Below, piece after piece: positions 1-4,764 of a stretch of DNA of 8,712 nucleotides; position 1 is the stretch's first letter, and every line of letters starts with the position of its first letter. The stretch is from Pasteurellaceae bacterium. GTDB lineage: Bacteria > Pseudomonadota > Gammaproteobacteria > Enterobacterales > Pasteurellaceae. The stretch is taken from positions 1 through 8,712 of the forward strand of contig CAAELW010000223.1 of NCBI GenBank assembly GCA_900756875.1, read 5' to 3'. Position numbers and translations under genes: made by a program. Below the pieces are notes generated by a model that worked only from the letters and a program-made list of their open reading frames with translations, made no database searches and had not been told where the DNA came from.

Positions 1-8
1 CCGCACTT
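1..8 (-). repeat. DNA uptake signal sequence (truncated by window edge)
   Basis: The window opens with CCGCACTT, eight of the nine bases of ACCGCACTT, the complement of the Haemophilus uptake core AAGTGCGGT. The first A would be the base just outside the window. It lies 31 bases beyond the stop codon of the leftmost gene. Confidence 0.6.
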
Positions 9-39
9 CATTAATTAAATATCAATTTAGCGAGATAAA

Positions 40-621
40 TTAACGAGATAAAATCGCTTTCACTTGCTTTTGTAATGTCGGCACAATCTCTTGTTCAAAC
101 CACGGATTTTTCTTGAGCCAAATTTGGTTGCGTGGTGAAGGGTGAACAAGTGGGAGAAAGTGAGGCAGAAAATCACGAAAATGGTGAACAGTCTCCGTTA
201 CATTAAGATTATTTTCTGGCAAATAGTATTTTTGCGCATATTGTCCAATGAGAATCGTCAGCTCAATATTGGGTAAATTAGCGAGAATTGCTGGATGCCA
301 TTTTTCCGCAAAACCTTTGCGCGGTGGTAAATCACCCGATTTGCCTTTGCCTGGGTAATAAAAATCCATCGGAATGACAGCAAACATACCGGAGTGATAA
401 AAGGTATCACGATCCACGCCCAGCCATTCACGCAGGCGATCACCGCTTTTATCATTCCAATATAAACGACTTTCTTGCGCTTTAATTCCAGGCGCTTGTC
501 CGACGATATTAATACGAGCGGTAGTTGGCGCAGCAAAAAGGGGGGCGATACCTTTTGCAGTAAAAGATTGGTTATCGGGATCTTGCATGATGGATTGGGT
601 AATTTGAGCAAGTGTTGGCAT
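40..621 (-). CDS. Uracil-DNA glycosylase superfamily protein
   Basis: Predicted 193-residue cytoplasmic protein of the uracil-DNA glycosylase superfamily. These enzymes remove uracil or damaged bases from DNA by cutting the N-glycosidic bond. The two active-site signatures are visible: GQAPG at residues 41-45 (motif 1, the GxxPG type) and HPSPRN at 160-165 (motif 2, the HPSP loop). Between them are PMDFYYPG at 84-91 and a hydrophobic strand with LIGQYAQ at 124-130. There is no obvious Cys set for the iron-sulfur cluster of family 4 enzymes, so the subfamily is unclear. The reading frame stays open to an ATG at 657, but the start at 621 is preferred. An AAGGA ribosome site lies six bases upstream of it (628-632), and the extra 12 codons would run through the nrdD terminator hairpin. 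It follows nrdD on the same strand with a 74-base gap; its own promoter is unclear. Family assignment is firm; the actual substrate is inferred. Confidence 0.82.
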   Translation of the reverse strand: MPTLAQITQSIMQDPDNQSFTAKGIAPLFAAPTTARINIVGQAPGIKAQESRLYWNDKSGDRLREWLGVDRDTFYHSGMFAVIPMDFYYPGKGKSGDLPPRKGFAEKWHPAILANLPNIELTILIGQYAQKYYLPENNLNVTETVHHFRDFLPHFLPLVHPSPRNQIWLKKNPWFEQEIVPTLQKQVKAILSR

Positions 622-640
622 AGTATTTCCTTCTTTATTA

Positions 641-674
641 AAATAAAAATAGCTCACTTTTGATGAGCCATTTT
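641..674 (-). terminator. Rho-independent terminator of nrdD
   Basis: An 11-bp inverted repeat, AAAATAGCTCA (646-656) and TGAGCCATTTT (664-674), has one G-U pair and a 7-base loop. On the minus strand it is followed by a T-rich run. It begins 22 bases after the nrdD stop codon, so it should end nrdD transcripts before the glycosylase gene. It overlaps the would-be extended N-terminus of that gene, which argues against the longer start. Confidence 0.82.
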
Positions 675-695
675 ATCATAATCAATGTTGCGACA

Positions 696-2822
696 TTATA
701 GGTGTTTCACTCGACGTTTTACTTCTTCCTGTTTGCCAGCGTTGAATGGACGAGCATCAGGGCTACCGAGATAACCACAAACCCGTCGGGTTACGGAGAC
801 TTTTGCACTGTCATGGTTACCACATTTCGGACAAACAAAGCCTTTGCTTGTGCAATTAAATTCTCCTGTGAAACCACATTCATAACATTCATCAATTGGC
901 GTGTTGGTGCCGTAATAAGGCACGCGATCGTAGCTATAATCCCACACATCTTCGAGTGCTTTCAGGTTATGTTGAATGTTTGGGTATTCACCATAACAAA
1001 TGAAGCCACCACTGGCTAATTCAGGATAAGGCATTTCAAAGTCTAATTTATCGTATGGATTGACTTTTTTCTCTACATCTAAATGATAGCTGTTAGTGTA
1101 GTAGCCTTTATCGGTAACGCCTTCAATCACACCAAATTGTTTGGTGTCTAAACGGCAGAAACGATCACACAAGTTTTCACTTGGTGTGGAATAAAGGCTA
1201 AATGCATAACCCGTTTCTTTCTGCCATTGTTTTACCGCTTCGCTTAAACGACGCACAATCGCGATGCCTTTTTCACGCAGTTGTTCATCGTCAAAAACAT
1301 GCCCTTGTTTGTACAGTGCATTGATGGTTTCGTGAATACCAATATAGCCTAAAGAAATTGATGCTCGGCCATTTTTGAAAATATCTGCAACCTTATCATC
1401 AGCTTTTAATCGAACGCCGCAAGCGCCTTCCATATAGAGAATTGGCGCGACACGAGCTTTCGTATTTTCTAAGCGAGCAATACGGGTAAGTAAGGCCTTC
1501 TTCGCAAGAGCTAAGCGTTCATCTAAAGTGCGGTAGAATTTTTCTTCATTTCCTTGTGCTTCAAGCGCAATGCGAGGAAGATTTAAACTCACCACGCCTA
1601 AATTATTGCGACCATCATGCACTTCATGACCGTTTTCTTCATAAGCACCTAAGAAGCTACGACAACCCATTGGGGCTTTGAACGAGCCTGTGACTTTAAC
1701 CACTTGATCATAGTTTAAAATATCTGGATACATGCGTTTTGAAGCGCATTCTAAAGCCAGTTTTTTAATGTCATAGTTCGGATCTTGTTCGTTTTGGTTC
1801 ACGCCTTTTTTAATGGTAAAGACCAGTTTAGGAAAGACGGGAGTTTTGTGATTTTTACCTAAACCACGAATACGGTTTTTCAAGATTGATTGCTGAATTA
1901 ACCGTTCTTGCCAACTTGTACCTAAGCCAAAACCAAAGGTAACAAATGGCGTTTGACCATTTGATGTATGGAGCGTATTAACTTCGTATTCAAGGGATTG
2001 AAACGCATCAAAACATTCTTTTTCAATTAGTGCTTTTGCATAACCTTCAGCATCAGGAATTTGCCATTGTGCAGCATTTTTCAAATGTTTTTCAAAGCTG
2101 AGTTGAACATAAGGCGCAAGCACTTCATCAATGCGATTAATGGTTGTTCCGCCATAAATATGGCTGGCGACTTGAGCAATAATTTGTGCGGTAACCGCTG
2201 TTGCTGTCCCGATAGATTTTGGTGGTTCAATTTCGGCATTACCCATTTTAAAGCCATGAGAAAGCATGCCTTTTAGATCAACGAGCATGCAGTTAAACAT
2301 CGGGAAAAATGGTGCGTAATCTAAGTCGTGATAGTGGATTTCTCCTTTTTCATGAGCTTCAACAACATCTCTTGGCAGAATATGACGTTTGGCATAGTGT
2401 TTTGCCACAATACCCGCTAGTAAATCACGTTGGGTAGGGATAACTTTCGCATCTTTATTGGCGTTTTCATTAAGCAATTCCACATTGCTTTGCTCAATCA
2501 GCCCTTCAATTTCTTTGGTTAATTGGCTGCGTTTTTCACGGGCAAGATCGCGATCGTGACGATATTCAATATAGGCACGTGCAATTTGGGGATACTTGCT
2601 TGTCATTAAGTGATCTTCAACGATTTTTTGAATCTGGTTGATATCAATTTCATGCTGATAATGACTAAAAATTTCAGTATTAATCTGCTGGCTCAGCTCA
2701 TGGATATAAATTTCATCAACAATATTGACCGCACTTGCTGCTTTTTTGATTGCATTAGTAATACGTTGTAGGTCAAACCCAATTCGTGAACCATCACGCT
2801 TAATCACGAAGAAAGCGTTCAT
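696..2822 (-). CDS. nrdD: Anaerobic ribonucleoside-triphosphate reductase, large subunit
   Basis: Class III ribonucleotide reductase, which converts ribonucleoside triphosphates to dNTPs without oxygen, using formate as reductant and a glycyl radical made by the activase NrdG. At 708 residues it is close to the E. coli length (about 712). Residues 1-95 form the ATP-cone allosteric domain (FVIKRDGSRIGFDLQRI at the start). Conserved active-site cysteines are C178 (FNCML) and C387 (MGCRSF). A C-terminal zinc site has C646, C649, C664 and C667 in two CxxC pairs. The glycyl radical site is G683 in RVCGYLG, followed by RPFNAGKQEEVKRR. The ATG at 2822 has an AGGAG ribosome site seven bases upstream (2830-2834). 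No nrdG lies next to it; the next gene downstream is a glycosylase-family gene behind a terminator, so the activase must be encoded elsewhere. The upstream region carries NrdR, FNR and Fur sites, listed separately. Confidence 0.98.
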   Translation of the reverse strand: MNAFFVIKRDGSRIGFDLQRITNAIKKAASAVNIVDEIYIHELSQQINTEIFSHYQHEIDINQIQKIVEDHLMTSKYPQIARAYIEYRHDRDLAREKRSQLTKEIEGLIEQSNVELLNENANKDAKVIPTQRDLLAGIVAKHYAKRHILPRDVVEAHEKGEIHYHDLDYAPFFPMFNCMLVDLKGMLSHGFKMGNAEIEPPKSIGTATAVTAQIIAQVASHIYGGTTINRIDEVLAPYVQLSFEKHLKNAAQWQIPDAEGYAKALIEKECFDAFQSLEYEVNTLHTSNGQTPFVTFGFGLGTSWQERLIQQSILKNRIRGLGKNHKTPVFPKLVFTIKKGVNQNEQDPNYDIKKLALECASKRMYPDILNYDQVVKVTGSFKAPMGCRSFLGAYEENGHEVHDGRNNLGVVSLNLPRIALEAQGNEEKFYRTLDERLALAKKALLTRIARLENTKARVAPILYMEGACGVRLKADDKVADIFKNGRASISLGYIGIHETINALYKQGHVFDDEQLREKGIAIVRRLSEAVKQWQKETGYAFSLYSTPSENLCDRFCRLDTKQFGVIEGVTDKGYYTNSYHLDVEKKVNPYDKLDFEMPYPELASGGFICYGEYPNIQHNLKALEDVWDYSYDRVPYYGTNTPIDECYECGFTGEFNCTSKGFVCPKCGNHDSAKVSVTRRVCGYLGSPDARPFNAGKQEEVKRRVKHL
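1526..1534 (+). repeat. DNA uptake signal sequence
   Basis: Exact nine-base Hin-type core AAGTGCGGT inside nrdD. Read on the gene's strand it encodes part of the residues Tyr-Arg-Thr-Leu (residues 430-433), so the motif is accommodated in coding sequence. Confidence 0.9.
2728..2736 (-). repeat. DNA uptake signal sequence
   Basis: Exact complement ACCGCACTT of the Hin-type core, in the 5' part of nrdD. On the coding strand AAGTGCGGT with the next C encodes Ser-Ala-Val (residues 30-32), preceded by Ala. Confidence 0.9.
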
Positions 2823-2862
2823 TTTATGACTCCTGTAAGGTAGCTATGAAAAAAAATTGAAA

Positions 2863-2878
2863 GCACTATATATAGTTT
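2863..2878. promoter_or_regulatory. NrdR box, promoter-proximal
   Basis: GCACTATATATAGTTT matches the NrdR consensus ACACWATATATWGTGT at 14 of 16 positions, with the full core CWATATATWG. NrdR is the nucleotide-sensing zinc-finger/ATP-cone repressor of ribonucleotide reductase genes. The box covers the -10 of the proximal nrdD promoter, as expected for repression. Confidence 0.85.
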
Positions 2879-2893
2879 TATTTAATAGATCAA
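2865..2893 (-). promoter_or_regulatory. Candidate proximal sigma-70 promoter of nrdD
   Basis: On the minus strand TTGATC (2893 to 2888) and TATAGT (2870 to 2865) are separated by 17 bases, matching sigma-70 -35 and -10 elements at 4/6 and 5/6. Transcription would start near 2858, about 36 bases before the nrdD ATG. The -10 lies inside the proximal NrdR box and the distal NrdR box sits directly upstream of the -35, which supports this as the NrdR-controlled promoter. The TATATATA run allows other -10 registers. Confidence 0.55.
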
Positions 2894-2894
2894 C

Positions 2895-2910
2895 ACACAA
2901 TATGTAGTGT
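2895..2910. promoter_or_regulatory. NrdR box, promoter-distal
   Basis: ACACAATATGTAGTGT matches the NrdR consensus ACACWATATATWGTGT at 15 of 16 positions. It lies 32 bp, about three helical turns, from the proximal box. This is the spacing known for paired NrdR boxes in enterobacterial nrd promoters, which puts both dimers on the same DNA face. Confidence 0.9.
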
Positions 2911-2980
2911 TATTTTGTGTTTTTTGATGGTTGAAATTGAGTTGAAACCTTGATAAATCTGGAAAGCCAGAATGTTTTTG

Positions 2981-2997
2981 TTGAGAATTATTCTCAA
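2981..2997. promoter_or_regulatory. Candidate Fur box upstream of nrdD
   Basis: TTGAGAATTATTCTCAA is a perfect 17-base palindrome. Its inner 15 bases match the 7-1-7 Fur consensus TGATAATNATTATCA at all but two symmetric positions (T to G and A to C). It overlaps the AATAAT -10 candidate of a distal nrdD promoter, so iron-loaded Fur would be expected to block that promoter. Assignment is by consensus only. Confidence 0.72.
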
Positions 2998-3029
2998 ATT
3001 ATTTTTTTAATAAATTTGATCTAAATCAA
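2987..3029 (-). promoter_or_regulatory. Candidate FNR-dependent distal promoter of nrdD
   Basis: The FNR box is centred at 3022.5. On the minus strand AATAAT (2992 to 2987) is a 5/6 match to a -10, giving a start near 2980. The FNR centre would then be at about -42, the class II activator position. The resulting leader of about 158 bases would contain both NrdR boxes. The pieces are visible in sequence; their joint use is inferred. Confidence 0.45.
3016..3029. promoter_or_regulatory. FNR box upstream of nrdD
   Basis: TTGATCTAAATCAA matches all ten defined bases of the FNR consensus TTGAT-N4-ATCAA. FNR is the oxygen-labile iron-sulfur activator of anaerobic genes. The site lies between the grpE terminator and nrdD, and the only gene it can serve in cis is nrdD, an oxygen-sensitive enzyme used in anaerobic growth. 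Confidence 0.85.
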
Positions 3030-3042
3030 GTTTTTTGGCAAT

Positions 3043-3067
3043 AAAAAAACGGACGAAAAATCGTCCG
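3043..3067 (-). terminator. Rho-independent terminator of grpE
   Basis: A GC-rich 7-bp stem, CGGACGA (3050-3056) and TCGTCCG (3061-3067), has a 4-base loop. Leftward transcription then meets seven T residues (complement of the A run 3043-3049). It begins 24 bases after the grpE stop codon and separates grpE from nrdD. Confidence 0.92.
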
Positions 3068-3090
3068 CTCTTTAAGTCATAGAAAAGAAA

Positions 3091-3666
3091 TTAAGCTGCA
3101 ACCATTACCATAGCTGGGCGAATCACACGACCATTTAAGGTATAGCCTTTTTGTAAAACGGTGGTGATTTGGTTGCTTTCAAACCCTTCAGCTGGTTGCA
3201 TAGAGATGGCTTGGTGAAGATCCGGGTTAAAGGTTTCACCCACTGCACCAACAGGTTCGACACCAAAGCGAGAAACCGTTGAGAGTAACTCTTTTAAAGT
3301 CAGCTCAACACCAGCGAATAGGGCTTTGATGTTTTCATCTTCCTTATTGGCAGGCGTTGCAAGCGCGCGCTCTAAGTTATCAATGGTATTTAAAATATCT
3401 TTTGAGAATTTTTCAAGCGCAAATTTATGTGCTTTTTCGATGTCTTGTTCGCTGCGGCGGCGCATATTGTCAATTTCAGCACGCGTGCGAAGCAATAAAT
3501 CTTGCTCTTTTTTAGAGGTTTCTTCTACTTGTGCTTTTAATTGTTCTTCAAGTTCTTGTACACGAGCGATCGCTTCTTCTAACGGATCTTCCGTTGAAGT
3601 GGTTTCCTGCTGAACTTCTTCAACAAGTTCTTCATTTTCATTTAAGTTTTGTGCTTGTTCTGACAT
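3091..3666 (-). CDS. grpE: Nucleotide exchange factor GrpE (DnaK co-chaperone)
   Basis: GrpE speeds ADP release from the Hsp70 chaperone DnaK in the DnaK-DnaJ-GrpE folding cycle in the cytoplasm. The protein has 191 residues from the chosen start (E. coli 197). It has an acidic, Glu/Gln-rich disordered N-terminus (1-35), a long charged alpha-helical coiled-coil region (about 35-105) that forms the dimer, and a C-terminal beta domain. That domain has the family signature around [10 protein letters not shown] (146-155), then [20 protein letters not shown] (171-190). The frame opens at an ATG at 3678. The ATG at 3666 (MSEQAQN) is preferred because the GGAG just after the upstream ATG forms its ribosome site at a 6-base distance, while the upstream ATG has none. 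It is divergent from nadK and has its own terminator. Confidence 0.96.
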   Translation of the reverse strand: MSEQAQNLNENEELVEEVQQETTSTEDPLEEAIARVQELEEQLKAQVEETSKKEQDLLLRTRAEIDNMRRRSEQDIEKAHKFALEKFSKDILNTIDNLERALATPANKEDENIKALFAGVELTLKELLSTVSRFGVEPVGAVGETFNPDLHQAISMQPAEGFESNQITTVLQKGYTLNGRVIRPAMVMVAA

Positions 3667-3722
3667 CTTTTTCTCCATTTATCAAAAATTAGTGCTATTT
3701 TAGCAAAACTGAATTGCTATGT

Positions 3723-3750
3723 AATATAATGGCTAAAATTTTAAATTCAA
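3723..3750 (-). promoter_or_regulatory. Candidate grpE promoter
   Basis: On the minus strand TTGAAT (3750 to 3745) and TATATT (3728 to 3723) are 16 bases apart, a good sigma-70 pair with a start about 50 bases before the grpE ATG. The same DNA reads CTTGAAT followed by CCATTAT, a degenerate sigma-32 heat-shock pattern, but the gap is shorter than usual. Heat-shock control is therefore possible, not shown. Confidence 0.5.
3725..3730 (+). promoter_or_regulatory. Candidate nadK -10 element
   Basis: A perfect TATAAT lies on the plus strand 72 bases before the nadK ATG and overlaps the minus-strand TATATT of grpE by four bases. No good -35 is seen 16-18 bases upstream, so this is a weak call. Confidence 0.35.
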
Positions 3751-3757
3751 GTGCGGT
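3749..3757 (+). repeat. DNA uptake signal sequence in the grpE/nadK gap
   Basis: Exact Hin-type core AAGTGCGGT in the divergent intergenic region. Its AA shares two bases with the candidate grpE -35 hexamer. It is the only complete uptake sequence in the window that lies outside a gene. Confidence 0.9.
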
Positions 3758-3796
3758 CAGAAATCGGTGAGTTTGCACTTGGGAGCAATCATAGTT

Positions 3797-4687
3797 ATGG
3801 ATGAATTAGTCAAATCATTTAAAACCATCGCCTTGATGGGAAAACCACGTCGCGATATTAATTTGCAAATGCACAAAAACTTGTATCAATGGCTAAAAGA
3901 AAGAGGATATCAAGTTTTAGTGGAAAAAGAGGTCGGTGAAAAATTTGGTTTACCCGAAGAAGCTTTAGCGACAGTTGAACAAATTGGTGAGCAAGCACAA
4001 CTTGTGATTGTGATCGGTGGTGATGGCAATATGCTAGGGCGTGCTCGTATTTTAGCTAAATATCATATTCCAATGATTGGTATTAACCGAGGTAACTTGG
4101 GCTTTTTGACTGATATCGATCCGAAAAATGCTTATGCACAGCTTGAAGCTTGTTTGGAACACGGCGAGTTTTTTGTCGAAGAGCGTTTTTTATTGGAAGC
4201 TAAAATTGAACGTAATGGTGAAATTATTTCTAGTGGTAATGCAGTAAATGAGGCGGTGATTCACCCCGCTAAAATTGCGCACATGATTGATTTCCATGTT
4301 TATATCAACGATAAATTTGCTTTCTCTCAACGTTCAGACGGCTTGATTGTTTCCACGCCAACGGGTTCAACGGCTTATTCACTTTCCGCTGGCGGCCCGA
4401 TTTTAACCCCAAATTTAAATGCGATAGCCCTTGTGCCGATGTTCCCACACACACTTTCTTCTCGACCATTAGTCATTGATGGCGACAGTAAAATTTCAAT
4501 TCGCTTTGCAGAACATAACACTTCACAGTTGGAATTAGGCTGTGATAGTCAAATTGCACTCGATTTTTGCCCAGATGATGTGGTGCATATTGAAAAAAGC
4601 CCGCATAAACTGCGTCTATTACACCTGAAAAATTACAATTATTACAATGTATTAAGCACGAAATTAGGCTGGCTTAAAAATTTCTAA
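3797..4687 (+). CDS. nadK: NAD kinase
   Basis: ATP-dependent NAD kinase, which phosphorylates NAD+ to NADP+ and so sets the cytosolic NADP(H) pool. From the ATG at 3797 it has 296 residues (E. coli 292). The catalytic GGDGN motif is at 74-78, followed by [11 protein letters not shown] (96-106), the NAD-binding [10 protein letters not shown] region (148-157), and the conserved glycine-rich segment from [18 protein letters not shown] (180-197) to AGGPI (198-202). The C-terminus ends in [10 protein letters not shown], close to E. coli. The frame extends to a GTG at 3767, adding ten residues, but no ribosome site precedes that GTG. The ATG has GGAG at 3782-3785, 11 bases upstream, and fits the family N-terminus better. 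The gene diverges from grpE. No terminator is visible before recN 77 bases downstream, so some readthrough into recN is likely. Confidence 0.96.
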   Translation: MDELVKSFKTIALMGKPRRDINLQMHKNLYQWLKERGYQVLVEKEVGEKFGLPEEALATVEQIGEQAQLVIVIGGDGNMLGRARILAKYHIPMIGINRGNLGFLTDIDPKNAYAQLEACLEHGEFFVEERFLLEAKIERNGEIISSGNAVNEAVIHPAKIAHMIDFHVYINDKFAFSQRSDGLIVSTPTGSTAYSLSAGGPILTPNLNAIALVPMFPHTLSSRPLVIDGDSKISIRFAEHNTSQLELGCDSQIALDFCPDDVVHIEKSPHKLRLLHLKNYNYYNVLSTKLGWLKNF

Positions 4688-4707
4688 TCTAAAAATTTAA
4701 AAATCTC

Positions 4708-4734
4708 TTTACTGTATATTACATCAGTTATAAT
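4708..4734 (+). promoter_or_regulatory. recN promoter
   Basis: A perfect -10 TATAAT (4729-4734) is preceded by a TTTACT -35 candidate (4708-4713) with 15-base spacing. The LexA box 4712-4727 fills the space between them, the usual layout of an SOS promoter. Confidence 0.7.
4712..4727. promoter_or_regulatory. LexA (SOS) box 1 of recN
   Basis: CTGTATATTACATCAG has both invariant half-site ends in the CTG-N10-CAG frame and the complete left half CTGTATAT of the LexA consensus. It lies between the promoter elements of recN, which is a classic strongly induced SOS gene. Confidence 0.88.
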
Positions 4735-4748
4735 ATATGGATATACAG
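4733..4748. promoter_or_regulatory. Probable second LexA box of recN
   Basis: ATATATGGATATACAG matches 12 of 16 consensus bases, with a perfect right half ATATACAG but a degraded left half lacking CTG. It lies just downstream of the -10, over the expected start point. E. coli recN also has more than one LexA site, so cooperative repression is plausible. Confidence 0.55.
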
Positions 4749-4764
4749 TTAAGGAGATTTTTTT

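Noticed and set aside
31..53. Direct repeat CGAGATAAA (31-39 and 45-53) at the 3' end of the glycosylase-family gene
   Set aside because: It is short and AT-rich, occurs only twice, and has no matching structure; it could be a chance local duplication.
702..1019. Open frame of 105 codons on the plus strand opposite nrdD
   Set aside because: It lies antisense to conserved nrdD codons including the zinc and glycyl-radical region, and its translation has no recognisable family or good ribosome site.
2924..2954. Extra TTGAT half-sites (2924-2928, 2950-2954) as further FNR boxes
   Set aside because: Neither has the matching ATCAA half at the right distance; TTGAT is common in AT-rich DNA.
3326..3613. 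Open frame of 95 codons antisense to grpE, Ser-rich
   Set aside because: Its composition mirrors the Glu/Lys-rich coiled coil of grpE read backwards; it is a shadow frame.
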